Source of the DNA: Sabellastarte sp. h YS-2021
Lineage: Eukaryota > Annelida > Polychaeta > Sabellida > Sabellidae
Assembly (NCBI GenBank): GCA_964017235.1
Contig: OZ024933.1
Coordinates: 59,812,255-59,876,254 of the forward strand
Length of the DNA: 64,000 nt
Reading direction: 5' to 3'
The notes below the pieces were generated by a model. It saw only the letters and a program-made list of their open reading frames with translations. It searched no databases and was not told where the DNA came from. Positions 10,757 through 21,100 of the stretch are shown here, piece by piece; position 1 is the first letter of the stretch, and every line of letters starts with the position of its first letter. The position numbers and the translations under genes are program-made.

Positions 10757-12934
10757 ATGGATTCACCAGGACAAAGGCGGGGATCGTGCGGCCATAAGAT
10801 GGCTGGATTTGACATGCATGAGAAGTGTGCTCGTTGTCGAGACAAAGGTCTGGGTAAAGATCCCTGCATTGTGGGAGGTGCGATATGCAAGATTTGTGAC
10901 AATTTTACAGCAATTCAACGTGATATGCTGGCCACTCCACAGTATCAAATTCGCAAGGACAAGAAAGCGGGTTTGCTAGTGTCACCACGAGATGTAACTG
11001 TGCTGTCTCCAGTTAATTCTTCTCAACAGCCAGCTAGTACTGCGCATGCTCAGCAGACGATTTCTGAAGATGACAGTGCGCATGCGCAGGACCTCCCTGG
11101 GGGTAGCGATAATGTGAGTTCTTCAGATTTTGTTTCCAAACAAGATTTTGACAAATTAAGTGACCAGTTAGATGAGAAATTCTCTCGTTTTGAAGCACTC
11201 TTATCAAGAGGCAATATATTTGCTACCCCCAAAGTACCGGTTCAGGTTTCAAACCCACCGGTTTCTGATCAGCCATTCATAGATCCTGCCTCTGCCCGAA
11301 CCACCGGTCCGGTGCGGTTTCCGGCAGTACAGGCTAGTACAGGATCAGATGGCAAGAAAGATTCAAAGAAGAAGCACAAGTCTTCTCATCATAAATCTTC
11401 CAAAGCAAAACCGGTTCCGGTTGAGGAAAATACCGGTCCGGTACAGAAAAAGCCCTCTGACACTGCACTTCAACAATCTAAACCGGTACCGGTCGGGGAG
11501 ATGACCGGTCCGGTCAGGGCATACCAAACTGGCACCTTTGTACCCAAGGAACCGGTTCCGGTTGGGGATGGATTTTTTACCGGTCCGGAACCGGCTGCAC
11601 CGGCTGGGGAGCCGTTTATTAGAAACCTTGCTTCTGCTGGTGGCTCAGATAATATGTCCCATGTTGAACACCCCTTAACAGATGTCTTGCCTGTGGCTTC
11701 AGACGAACCACTCTTTGGGGATCATACATCAACAGATGTTGTGGATAGGGATCATACATCACCAGATGTTTTGGATAGCGAGGATGGTGAGCTTTCTGAA
11801 TCAGACACTGATAAACCAGAAAAGAATGAAGAAATGAGTTACAGGGAAACAGTTCGTTCCATCAGGGCCTTTATGGGCTGGAACTTTATCCCAGACTTTG
11901 ATTTTGAGTACAGTGACCCGGATAAGTCCAACAATCCGTGGCGTGGAAAAAATCCGAAGACAAGTTCAAAGGTGTCAGTAGCCATGCCAGCAGACGATTG
12001 GCTCTGTCAGAAGCTGGAGAGGATTAATCTGACTGTAGCTGAGGGTTACCCTTCCCGAAGTCAAGAAGCTGGTGGTTTGCGTACTGACCAATTCATACGC
12101 ACCCCTAAACCACAGGATAAATGGTATCCCATGCATAAGTTAAAGACAGATGGTCCCCAGCGACCAGGTAGAAAGCTGTTCAACTGGCATGGTTCTGAGG
12201 CGAAACTAAATGCTCAATTCTCAAGAATTGTCAAACCAACTGCATATCTCGCAACAGGTCCCGTTTCTCGTCCCATATCGCAAGAAGTACTACGCAGATG
12301 GGAAAGGTGCGCCCGAGAGGGTACTTACACAGTGAACCATGCAGCTGGTTTCAGCAGATGCACTAGCGAGATTCAAGATCAGATGGCACATCACATAACT
12401 TTCCTACAGACTCATCTCAGTAAGGGCAAGTCAGCCAAGGAGGTGTCTGAAGCACTTAAGGAGTTAAGGGATTTATGTGCTTTCCACCAGAATGTATCTG
12501 TCTCTCTTGGGACAGCTCTACAGCACCTGGCTGATAGCCTTTTTGTGCAGCTGGGGAACTTCATTCTGATGCGTCGGGACTCCTATTTAGATCATGTTCA
12601 TCCCGGTATGAAGATGGACACTTGGAATGAACTGAGGAATGCTGCTCTTTTTGGATATGGGTTATTTCCCGACGCGGCCTTGAATGTCGCGGAACAAGAT
12701 ATCAACAAGTTTGAGACACAACATGTGTCGGTCCAGTCTCGAGTTGGTCCCCAGCACCAACAGAAGACCAAGTATCGCTATAAACCTTATGAGAAGAAGG
12801 AGGCTAAGACCATGGTTCAGCCGTCATCTGCTCCTCAACAACCTTGGCGACAGTTTGGGTCACGAGGTCGTGGCCGTGGTTCTACTAACCACCGTTTTTC
12901 CAAGTATGCCCGGGGTGGCAAAAATTATAAATGA
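10757..12934 (+). CDS. DIRS ORF1, gag-like protein (725 aa)
   Basis: This is the first ORF of the DIRS element, presumed to be its structural nucleic-acid-binding protein. Residues about 10-50 hold a Cys/His cluster (CGHKM, HEKCARCR, CIVGGAICKIC) typical of DIRS ORF1 N-termini. Residues about 150-290 are low complexity, with a Lys/Ser/His-rich stretch (KKDSKKKHKSSHHKSS) and several PVPVGE or TGPV repeats encoded by repeated CCGGT motifs. The middle third is acidic. The C-terminus is Gly/Arg-rich (GSRGRGRGSTNHRF), a likely RNA-binding tail. The first ATG after the left terminal region was chosen. ORF2 starts inside its 3' end in the +1 frame, so ORF2 needs frameshifting, reinitiation or its own transcript. 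No frame damage is seen. Confidence 0.85.
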   Translation: MDSPGQRRGSCGHKMAGFDMHEKCARCRDKGLGKDPCIVGGAICKICDNFTAIQRDMLATPQYQIRKDKKAGLLVSPRDVTVLSPVNSSQQPASTAHAQQTISEDDSAHAQDLPGGSDNVSSSDFVSKQDFDKLSDQLDEKFSRFEALLSRGNIFATPKVPVQVSNPPVSDQPFIDPASARTTGPVRFPAVQASTGSDGKKDSKKKHKSSHHKSSKAKPVPVEENTGPVQKKPSDTALQQSKPVPVGEMTGPVRAYQTGTFVPKEPVPVGDGFFTGPEPAAPAGEPFIRNLASAGGSDNMSHVEHPLTDVLPVASDEPLFGDHTSTDVVDRDHTSPDVLDSEDGELSESDTDKPEKNEEMSYRETVRSIRAFMGWNFIPDFDFEYSDPDKSNNPWRGKNPKTSSKVSVAMPADDWLCQKLERINLTVAEGYPSRSQEAGGLRTDQFIRTPKPQDKWYPMHKLKTDGPQRPGRKLFNWHGSEAKLNAQFSRIVKPTAYLATGPVSRPISQEVLRRWERCAREGTYTVNHAAGFSRCTSEIQDQMAHHITFLQTHLSKGKSAKEVSEALKELRDLCAFHQNVSVSLGTALQHLADSLFVQLGNFILMRRDSYLDHVHPGMKMDTWNELRNAALFGYGLFPDAALNVAEQDINKFETQHVSVQSRVGPQHQQKTKYRYKPYEKKEAKTMVQPSSAPQQPWRQFGSRGRGRGSTNHRFSKYARGGKNYK

Positions 12935-15233
12935 CAATCATTGTACAAACCCACACAACCAAATAATTCCAAAGATAGTGGGTCAAAACATCAGCCCTCA
13001 AAACTTTTCAAAGACTGTATACTCAAGAACTGCTGTAATTCCTGTTCCTATTGTTGTCGGTCCCGGGCAGCCGCAAAAGAAAGGCCTAAGTCCCGATCTT
13101 TGTCAGACAGAAATAAAACATGTCAAAAGTGCTTCTTTTGTCTCTCCTTGTCGTTCTGTCCCTCATGTACCAAATGTCCACAGTGTTGCAGAAAATCCTC
13201 CTGTAGGATGCAGGTTGCACAGGTTCTGGGAAACGTGGCTCAGCCTGGGTTCAAATCCTCGGGTAGTCTCCATCTTGAAGGACGGTTACAACCTCCCGTT
13301 CAAGATGAGGCCCCCATTGACCAGGTGTCCTCTGATAATCAGCGGATACGCCAACCCTCGCAGAAACAAGTTTTTGAAGGAGGCGTTGCAGTCCCTGATT
13401 ACAAAACAGGCCGTAGAAAAAGTAGTGGTTCGGGCTTCTCTGGCCTTTTACAACCGGCTGTTCATAGTTCCCAAACCAAACAACAAATGGCGTCCAATCT
13501 TGGATTTGAGCAAACTCAATCTTTTCCTCCACTCGGAAACCTTCAAAATGGAAACTCCGGAGACCATCCGGCTATCCCTTCAAAAAGGCGAATGGGTCAC
13601 ATCGCTGGATTTCAGCGATGCCTATTTCCACATTCCCATCAACCCAAGGTCGAGGAAGTATCTCCGTTTTCACCTGCACGGTCAAACCTTCCAGTTCAGG
13701 GCTCTGCCGTTCGGCCTAGCGACGGCTCCTTTGGAATTCACAAAGGTGGTGAAGGAGGTGAAATTGATGGCCCAGTCCAGGGGTATAAGGATCCACCAGT
13801 ACCTAGACGACTGGTTGCTTCGAGCGCCCTTTCGGGAGGCTTGTGTGAACCAAACGCGGACCCTGATGGCTCTGTGTCAGCAGTTGGGATGGTTAGTCAA
13901 TTTGCAAAAATCGGAACTTGTTCCCCAACAGGAGTTCAACTTTGTCGGTTATCATTTCGACCTCGCCAAGGGTCTAGTGAAGCCGACTCAGGAGAGGTGG
14001 CAAACCCTAACTCAAAAAATAAAGATGCTAATGAACAGAGACCATTGTTCGGTCCGAGAGTTCATGTCTCTCATAGGTTTGTTGACAGCCACAGAGAAAC
14101 AGGTGGTTTCGGGGCGCCTTCACATGAGACCGATTCAGTGGCACTTAAAGAATCACTGGCACGTGCCAGAGGTACTAGAGAAAGAGATTCCTCTTCCCAG
14201 ATCTCTGTACCCTCATCTGCAGTGGTGGCTGGACGAAGACAATGTGCTCAGCGGCCAACCTCTTCATCCTCTACAACATGCTCTGCAGTTGTTTACCGAC
14301 GCCTCAAACGAAGGTTGGGGCGCGCACTTAGGAGACCACACGGCAAAAGGAGTTTGGTCGGACTCAGAAAGCCAGTTGCACATAAACTTTCTCGAGCTAA
14401 AGGCGGTCCTTCTGGCCCTCAAGAAGTTCGAGCAACAGTGTTGGGGCCAGATCATTTTGATAGCCACGGACAACACAACGGTTGTCTCATACATCAACAA
14501 GGAGGGGGGTATGAGATCAGGCTCACTTTGTGCCCTCCTCTGGAGACTGCTTTCCTGGTGCAATCGCAGACAGATAGTTCTAAGGGCCAGGCACATTCCG
14601 GGAAGGCTGAATGTGATAGCAGACAAATTGTCCAGGAGCACTCAGGTTATTCAGACAGAATGGTCCCTCCTGCAGGAAGTCTTCGACCACTTATGTGCCA
14701 GGTGGCACACTCCCCGAGTGGATCTCTTTGCAACAAGGTACAATCACAAACTACCCAAGTTTGTGTCCCCAGTACCCGATCCACAGGCATGGAGAGTAGA
14801 TGCTCTCAGCCTGAATTGGGAGAATATGGATGCCTACACGTTCCCTCCTGTGTCTCTTTTGGGCAAGGTGGTGTCCAAGATCCTAGATCAGGGAGTTCAC
14901 AGGTTGGTTCTGATTGCTCCAGGGTGGCCCAACATGCCTTGGTTCTGGGATCTAGTCAGCATGTCTGTTCAGATTCCTCTCTCCCTTCCAAACGTGGAGA
15001 ACCTGCTGACCCAACCGTTCAATCAGTGTCCCCACAGAGATCTCCTAGGGCTCAACCTCCACGCCTGGCTCCTAGAGCCTCTAGCATACAGGCACAAGGA
15101 TTCTCTAATGAAGTGGCAACGCGAATTGAGGCTCCTCAAAGACAATCAACCAGAGCCATCTATGAATCGAAGTGGTCCATATTTGTCAAATGGTGCGAGT
15201 CACACAAGGTGGACTTCGGGTCACCTTCTTTAA
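12684..15233 (+). CDS. DIRS ORF2, reverse transcriptase and RNase H (849 aa)
   Basis: This is the polymerase that copies the element's RNA. The RT domain runs from about residue 180 to 420, with RPILDLSKLN (about 270), SLDFSDAYFHI (about 308), LPFGLATAP (about 342) and the catalytic YLDDW (about 373). RNase H follows (FTDASNEGWGAH about 537, an ELKAV helix about 570, ATDNTTV about 594, HIPGRLNVIAD about 637). The C-terminal region beginning VDLFATRYNHKLP (about 679) is the segment following RNase H in DIRS elements that has been assigned to a Dam-like methyltransferase; that label is from family knowledge. The annotated ATG lies inside ORF1; the true N-terminus is uncertain because the first 75 or so residues overlap ORF1. 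The frame is open throughout. Confidence 0.9.
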   Translation: MSRNKISTSLRHNMCRSSLELVPSTNRRPSIAINLMRRRRLRPWFSRHLLLNNLGDSLGHEVVAVVLLTTVFPSMPGVAKIINDNHCTNPHNQIIPKIVGQNISPQNFSKTVYSRTAVIPVPIVVGPGQPQKKGLSPDLCQTEIKHVKSASFVSPCRSVPHVPNVHSVAENPPVGCRLHRFWETWLSLGSNPRVVSILKDGYNLPFKMRPPLTRCPLIISGYANPRRNKFLKEALQSLITKQAVEKVVVRASLAFYNRLFIVPKPNNKWRPILDLSKLNLFLHSETFKMETPETIRLSLQKGEWVTSLDFSDAYFHIPINPRSRKYLRFHLHGQTFQFRALPFGLATAPLEFTKVVKEVKLMAQSRGIRIHQYLDDWLLRAPFREACVNQTRTLMALCQQLGWLVNLQKSELVPQQEFNFVGYHFDLAKGLVKPTQERWQTLTQKIKMLMNRDHCSVREFMSLIGLLTATEKQVVSGRLHMRPIQWHLKNHWHVPEVLEKEIPLPRSLYPHLQWWLDEDNVLSGQPLHPLQHALQLFTDASNEGWGAHLGDHTAKGVWSDSESQLHINFLELKAVLLALKKFEQQCWGQIILIATDNTTVVSYINKEGGMRSGSLCALLWRLLSWCNRRQIVLRARHIPGRLNVIADKLSRSTQVIQTEWSLLQEVFDHLCARWHTPRVDLFATRYNHKLPKFVSPVPDPQAWRVDALSLNWENMDAYTFPPVSLLGKVVSKILDQGVHRLVLIAPGWPNMPWFWDLVSMSVQIPLSLPNVENLLTQPFNQCPHRDLLGLNLHAWLLEPLAYRHKDSLMKWQRELRLLKDNQPEPSMNRSGPYLSNGASHTRWTSGHLL

Positions 15234-16135
15234 CTCAGGTAGCGGAATTTCTCCTATTCCTTTTCAAGGAGAAAAATCTTCAACCTAGCACCATAGATGG
15301 CTATAGAACTGCTATAGCCGACAAAATTGGTTGTGACAAGGTTAATTTTGGTAAAGACGAAAACCTTACCCGCTTGCTAGACAGTTTCCATAGAGATAAA
15401 CCCAAGGGTCTTCGAGGAGTCCCTAGCTGGAATCTGTCTCTGGTCTTGCATCAATTAACCCAGTCCCCCTTTGAACCCCTTCGAAAGGCGTCTCTGAAAC
15501 ATCTTACCTTCAAAACGGTGTTTCTCCTGGCTTTGGGCTCGGGCAAAAGAAGGAGTGAGATTCATGCCTGGGTACACAGGAACATTAGACATCAGGAAGA
15601 TTGGGCTAATGTTTCTTTATTCCCTTCTCCTTGTTTCTTGTCCAAAAATCAGTTGGCTAAAGAAGGGCCTTCTTCAGTAGCTCCGGTAATTATTCCGGCC
15701 TTGGCCCCTACGTTGGATAAGTCTCTCAAGGAGGATAGAACCTTATGTCCAGTTCGGGCTTTGCGTTATTACCTGGACAAGACCAAAGACCTCCGTTCCG
15801 GCAAACAGTTGGTCTTTGTGTCTTTCAAGAAGAACTTCAATAAGGACATCGCTCCTGCTACGATTTCTTCTTGGATTAAACAAACCATCTTGTTGTGCTA
15901 TCAATTGTCCAATGAGGATGCACAACAATTACATCAGGTCAGAGCCCATGATGTGCGGGCCTTTGCAGCTTCTAAGGCTTTTCAAGGAGGTGTGTCCTTG
16001 GACCAGATCCTCTCAGCCTGCCACTGGAAGTCACACAATACCTTCACCCAATTTTATTTGAAGGATGTAGCATGGGCTGATGCTGACCTGTACCATTTAG
16101 GACCAGTGGTCGCAGCCCAGCACATACGCGAGTAA
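15080..16135 (+). CDS. DIRS tyrosine recombinase
   Basis: This is the recombinase that integrates the circular DNA intermediate of DIRS elements. The N-terminal SAM-like region starts near RIEAPQRQSTRAIYESKW. The catalytic domain shows an Arg in LGSGKRRSEIHAW (about 15545-15552), HDVR with catalytic His and Arg (His codon 15947-15949), a CHWKS motif and the nucleophile Tyr in TQFYLKD (codon 16055-16057), so the R-H-R-Y set is intact. The frame is -1 relative to ORF2 and overlaps its end by about 150 bp. The open frame extends upstream to 12941, but that part is a shadow of ORF2. No in-frame Met lies near the domain start, so the start given is a domain boundary rather than a translation start. 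Confidence 0.88.
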   Translation, partial: SSIQAQGFSNEVATRIEAPQRQSTRAIYESKWSIFVKWCESHKVDFGSPSLTQVAEFLLFLFKEKNLQPSTIDGYRTAIADKIGCDKVNFGKDENLTRLLDSFHRDKPKGLRGVPSWNLSLVLHQLTQSPFEPLRKASLKHLTFKTVFLLALGSGKRRSEIHAWVHRNIRHQEDWANVSLFPSPCFLSKNQLAKEGPSSVAPVIIPALAPTLDKSLKEDRTLCPVRALRYYLDKTKDLRSGKQLVFVSFKKNFNKDIAPATISSWIKQTILLCYQLSNEDAQQLHQVRAHDVRAFAASKAFQGGVSLDQILSACHWKSHNTFTQFYLKDVAWADADLYHLGPVVAAQHIRE

Positions 16136-16516
16136 CTGGTATCCTTGAAAGGATAACTTGTATATAGTGTAAAGCGTTTAGAAGGAGTAGTGGGTTGTTT
16201 TAGTTGGCTCCTTCTTTTTTAGTTATCTTGTTTTGTAACCCCAGCGCGCAGTTCTCAACCGGAAGGGCTGGTGTGGGGTATGAGTTATTTCTATTTTATC
16301 CTGTTCTGCTTCCTTCGGAATCCTTGGGACTGAACTCTTACCTCCTCTCTCCTATAGTCCTAGCCCAGGTGGCTCGGTAGACGGCAAAAAAGAGGGGGGG
16401 GGAACCAACTATGGTGTAGGGTATGGGAAGGATCCCTAACCCTTGGGCCGGAGGCCCAGAGTTCTGACAAGAGTCCCTGTTGAGTTTAGCTGCCCTCCAT
16501 CCAATGGGTAGTTATT
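16136..16516 (+). other. DIRS 3' non-coding region
   Basis: No ORF fits. It lies between the recombinase stop codon and the internal complementary region. It contains a G run (about 16393-16402) and GC-rich patches, and may carry the 3' processing signals of the element; none was identified with confidence. Confidence 0.5.
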
Positions 16517-16617
16517 CTGCATCTGTCCACTAGGTAAGATATATTAACACAATAAAATGGAAAATTTAATAAGTAAATTAAATTTTTATAAGTTAATATC
16601 TTACCTAGTGGACAGAG
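16517..16617. repeat. DIRS internal complementary region (ICR)
   Basis: 16517-16558 is the reverse complement of the extreme left end (10441-10482), and about 16555-16617 is the reverse complement of the extreme right end (16843-16902). The two halves meet at cacaataaaatg|gaaaattt. In DIRS1 elements this region is held to template the joining of the two ends into a circle. The match to both ends is essentially perfect. Confidence 0.9.
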
Positions 16618-16673
16618 GGATTCCCACCCTGCCTTCCCCGCAACAAACATTCCCAGGGGACTCAAACAGGGTG

Positions 16674-16861
16674 CAAACAAAAGGAGGAAGTACGCATGCG
16701 CGCGCACGCGCAGTGCACCGGCAGGGAGGCTATACAGCCACCTGGCGAGTAAACAGGACACTACCGGTCCGGGCCAGAGCCCAGCTCGAGGCGTTTTTCT
16801 CTAACGTTTGGCGGGACCGGCTGTGCGCCGGACAAATGCATCTGTCCACTAGGTAAGATAT
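16674..16861 (-). repeat. Right inverted terminal repeat of the DIRS element
   Basis: Reverse complement of 10458-10645, from caaacaaaaggagg to ccactaggtaagatat, followed by a distinct AT-rich tail to about 16901 that is matched only by the ICR. Confidence 0.92.
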
Positions 16862-16901
16862 TAACTTATAAAAATTTAATTTACTTATTAAATTTTCCAT
16901 T

Positions 16902-17339
16902 TGCTTTGTTATAAATCAAAATTTTGAAGTGCACACTGGGTGGAGTTTTATTTACCTTTATTACTTTACTGGACATTAACCTGGGTACAATATTGGATAA
17001 GTGTGTCATTTAATGCTTTGCATAAAGTGTGTCTTCAAAGAAAAATGCTGGTCCTGACCAAAACCCAAATCTTAGGAAATTACCAGGAATATAGCACTTA
17101 TGTGTGCATATCTCACAGGCCATGATATTATTATGTATACATTATATACTCTGTGCTTCATAAAATCAAATCTGATTATAACAATGGTCCAGCTGAAGTC
17201 AAAATAGAACCTGGCACTGAAGATCCAGTTACCAAATAAGCCAAAATTATTTGCCTCTTTGCTGGGTGATATTTGTGACCTAACACTGCAAACATCACTG
17301 GATAAAGAATACACTGATTTTGTGGAAGATGCTGCCAGA
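16902..17339. other. Flank right of the DIRS element
   Basis: AT-rich sequence without an intact ORF. Its 3' part may hold further decayed hAT coding sequence, since it abuts the hAT C-terminal fossil, but stops and frame changes prevent a firm reading. Confidence 0.35.
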
Positions 17340-17530
17340 ATAGCAATCTGGTGAATTTAGATACCCAAACATGACAAAGCTTGCAAAAGCATACTTGGCC
17401 ATTCTGGCTACATTTGTACTGAGTGAAAGAACTTTTTCAGTTGCTGACATCACCATGACAAAATTAAGGTCTTATTTAGATCCATATATATTAGGTGAAA
17501 TAATTTTCAGAAGCAAAAAGTGCAAAATTA
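17340..17530 (+). pseudogene. hAT transposase fossil, C-terminal dimerisation region
   Basis: The translation contains YPNMTKLAKAYLAIL, then SERTFSVADITMTK and RSYLDPYILGEIIFRSK. This fits the hAT C-terminal dimerisation motif of ZBED/hAT transposases (P-x-LA-x-LA-x-x-YL, SER-x-FS-x-A, K-R-x-x-L-x-P). Only about 60 residues remain. The upstream catalytic region is not recognisable and the expected WW motif just before is interrupted by stops. A decayed transposon copy, not a working gene. Confidence 0.75.
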
Positions 17531-17799
17531 GAACAGAATCCACCCAATCAAGATCTCTCCTCAAATGATGGCACAGTGTTGGACAATACAGATAAAACTG
17601 AGGCTACTGCTGATATCATAACCAAATAAAACAAGAAGTCACTCAACCAACTCACCGACCGCCTTTACCCAGTTAAACTGACTTTTAACAGATTTGGGTT
17701 AAAAACAAAAACAAAAAAAAAAACAAACTGAACAGTTACAGCAATTTTATTATGTCCACCCCCCTGGGGGGTGGATATATTATTTTTGCTTTTTTCGCC

Positions 17800-17862
17800 G
17801 TCCGATGTCCGATGTCCGTTGTCCGATGTCCGATGTCCGGCGTCCGGCGTCCGATGTCCGGC
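17800..17862 (+). repeat. Heptamer microsatellite, nine GTCCGAT-type units
   Basis: Nine consecutive 7-mers of the form gtccgat, gtccggc or gtccgtt. Element A2 has only four at 25794-25821. Microsatellites next to the left hairpin are typical of pearl/HINE-like elements. Confidence 0.9.
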
Positions 17863-18198
17863 GTCACGCATGGTTTCCGCTCATTTAAAGGAAAAGTATT
17901 AGAGCTATTGTCACCAAATTTGGTATGCAGGCTTATTGGGTCAGTAGCTTGCTTGGGATTGCTTTTGGCTGTTGTACCTCTTTTGCTTACTGAGTAATAC
18001 TTAAGTACAGCTATTTTCAGTACCCATTGGTTTCCGTGCATTTAAGCCAAAATAATTAAAGATATTTTACTACAATTTTGAATACAAGATTGTTATGTCC
18101 ATAGCTCGCTTGGTATTGCATTTGGGACTGATAGCTTTGTCAGTACATGAGTAATAGCCATTTAGGTACTTCATTGTGTATTTTCAGTACTACTTTTG

Positions 18199-21100
18199 AG
18201 TAATTTGCTTCTATCTCCTTAACCGTGCGAGATAGAGCGATTTCGGCAAAATTTTCGACCCGCAGGGTATCTGAGGAGTGTACTCTTTGCAATTTTCAAA
18301 AAATTTTCCCCTCCCCAAAAATGGCGGCCATTTTGAATTTTCGAATTTTTGCCAAAAATGGCAAAACACAAATTTGCTTCTATCTCCTTAACCGTGCCAG
18401 ATAGAGCGATTTCGTCGAAATTTTCGACCCACAGGGTATCTAAGGAATGTAATATTTGCAATTTTCCAAAAATTTTCCCCTCCCCAAAAATGGCGGCCAT
18501 TTTGAATTTTCGAATTTTTGCCAAAAATGGCAAAACACAAATTTGCTTCTATCTCCTTAACCGTGCGAGATAGAGCGATTTCGTCGAAATTTTCGACCCA
18601 CAGGGTATCTAAGGAATGTAATATTTGCAATTTTCAAAAAAATTTCCCCTCCCCAAAAATGGCGGCCATTTTGAATTTTCGAATTTTTGCCAAAAATGGC
18701 AAAACACAAATTTGCTTCTATCTCCTTAACCGTGCGAGATAGAGTGATTTCGGCAAAATTTTCGACCCACAGGGGATCTAAGGAATGCAATCTTTGCAAT
18801 TTTCCAAAAATTTTCCCCTCCCCAAAAATGGCGGCCATTTTGAATTTTCGAATTTTTGCCAAAAATGGCAAAACACTAATTTGCTTCTATCTCCTTAACC
18901 GTGCGAGATAGAGCGATTTCGGCAAAATTTTCGACACACAGGGTATCTAAACAATGCAATCTTTGCAATTTTCAAAATATTTTCCCCTCCCCAAAAATGG
19001 CGGCCATTTTGAATTTTTGCCAAAAATGGCAAAACACAAATTTGCTTCTATCTCCTTAACCGTGCGAGATAGAGCGATTTCGTCGAAATTTTCGACCCAC
19101 AGGGTATCTAAGGAATGTAATATTTGCAATTTTCAAAAAATTTTCCCCTCCCCAAAAATGGCGGCCATTTTGAATTTTCGAATTTTTGCCAAAAATGGCA
19201 AAACACAAATTTGCTTCTATCTCCTTAACCGTGCGAGATAGAGCGATTTCGTCGAAATTTTCGACCCACAGGGTATCTAAGGAATGCAACCTTTGCAATT
19301 TTCAAAAAATTTTCCCCTCCCCAAAAATGGCGGCCATTTTGAATTTTCGAATTTTTGCCAAAAATGGCAAAACACAAATTTGCTTCTATCTCCTTAACCG
19401 TGCGAGATAGAGCGATTTCGTCGAAATTTTCGACCCACAGGGTATCTAAGGAATGTAATATTTGCAATTTTCAAAAAAATTTCCCCTCCCCAAAAATGGC
19501 GGCCATTTTGAATTTTCGAATTTTTGCCAAAAATGGCAAAACACAAATTTGCTTCTATCTCCTTAACCGTGCGAGATAGAGCGATTTCGGCGAAATTTTC
19601 GACCCACAGGGGATCTAAGGAATGCAATCTTTGCAATTTTCCAAAAATTTTCCCCTCCCCAAAAATGGCGGCCATTTTGAATTTTCGAATTTTTGCCAAA
19701 AATGGCAAAACACTAATTTGCTTCTATCTCCTTAACCGTGCGAGATAGAGCGATTTCGGCAAAATTTTCGACGCACAGGGTATCTAAGCAATGCAATCTT
19801 TGCAATTTTCAAAATATTTTCCCCTCCCCAAAAATGGCGGCCATTTTGAATTTTCGAATTTTTGCCAAAAATGGCAAAACACAAATTTGCTTCTATCTCC
19901 TTAACCGTGCGAGATAGAGCGATTTCGTCGAAATTTTCGACCCACAGGCTATCTAAGGAATGCAATCTTTGCAATTTTCCAAAAAATTTCCCCTCCCCAA
20001 AAATGGCGGCCATTTTGAATTTTCGAATTTTTGCCAAAAATGGCAAAACACAAATTTGCTTCTATCTCCTTAACCGTGCGAGATAGAGCGATTTCATCGA
20101 AATTTTCGACCCACAGGGTATCTAAGGAATGTAATATTTGCAATTTTCAAAAAAATTTCCCCTCCCCAAAAATGGCGGCCATTTTGAATTTTCGAATTTT
20201 TGCCAAAAATGGCAAAACACAAATTTGCTTCTATCTCCTTAACCGTGCGAGATAGAGCGATTTCGGCAAAATTTTCGACACACAGGGTATCTAACCAATG
20301 CAATCTTTGCAATTTTCAAAATATTTTCCCCTCCCCAAAAATGGCGGCCATTTTGAATTTTTGAATTTTTGCCAAAAATGGCAAAACACAAATTTGCTTC
20401 TATCTCCTTAACCGTGCGAGATAGAGCGATTTCGTCGAAATTTTCGACCCACAGGGTATCTAAGGAATGTAATCTTTGCAATTTTCAAAAAATTTTCCCC
20501 TCCCCAAAAATGGCGGCCATTTTGAATTTTCGAATTTTTGCCAAAAATGGCAAAACACAAATTTGCTTCTATCTCCTTAACCGTGCGAGATAGAGCGATT
20601 TCGTCGAAATTTTCGACCCACAGGGTATCTAAGGAATGTAATCTTTGCAATTTTCAAAAAATTTTCCCCTCCCCAAAAATGGCGGCCATTTTGAATTTTC
20701 GAATTTTTGCCAAAAATGGCAAAACACAAATTTGCTTCTATCTCCTTAACCGTGCGAGATAGAGCGATTTCGGCAAAATTTTCGACCCACAGGGGATCTA
20801 AGGAATGCAATCTTTGCAATTTTCCAAAAATTTTCCCCTCCCCAAAAATGGCGGCCATTTTGAATTTTCGAATTTTTGCCAAAAATGGCAAAACACTAAT
20901 TTGCTTCTATCTCCTTAACCGTGCGAGATAGAGCGATTTCGGCAAAATTTTCGACGCACAGGGTATCTAAGCAATGCAATCTTTGCAATTTTCAAAATAT
21001 TTTCCCCTCCCCAAAAATGGCGGCCATTTTGAATTTTCGAATTTTTGCCAAAAATGGCAAAACACAAATTTGCTTCTATCTCCTTAACCGTGCGAGATAG

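Larger units (their letters stand above)
10441..16901 (+). mobile_element. DIRS1-like tyrosine-recombinase retrotransposon, structurally complete
   Basis: All hallmarks of a DIRS1-type element are visible: inverted terminal repeats (10458-10645 and 16674-16861), a gag-like ORF, an RT/RNase H ORF in another frame, an overlapping tyrosine recombinase, and an internal complementary region (16517-16617). The first half of that region is complementary to the outermost left end and the second half to the outermost right end. That pairing defines the boundaries as about 10441 (cattttattgtg) and about 16901 (aaattttccatt). There is no integrase of the DDE type and no long direct repeats. The three reading frames are open, so the copy may be young and possibly competent. 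The 3' non-coding region is 16136-16516. Confidence 0.93.

Noticed and set aside
12941-15079. Long open frame upstream of the tyrosine recombinase
   Set aside because: It overlaps ORF2 in another frame, has Ser/Arg/Pro-rich shadow composition and none of the expected motifs. Only the part from about 15080 shows recombinase features.
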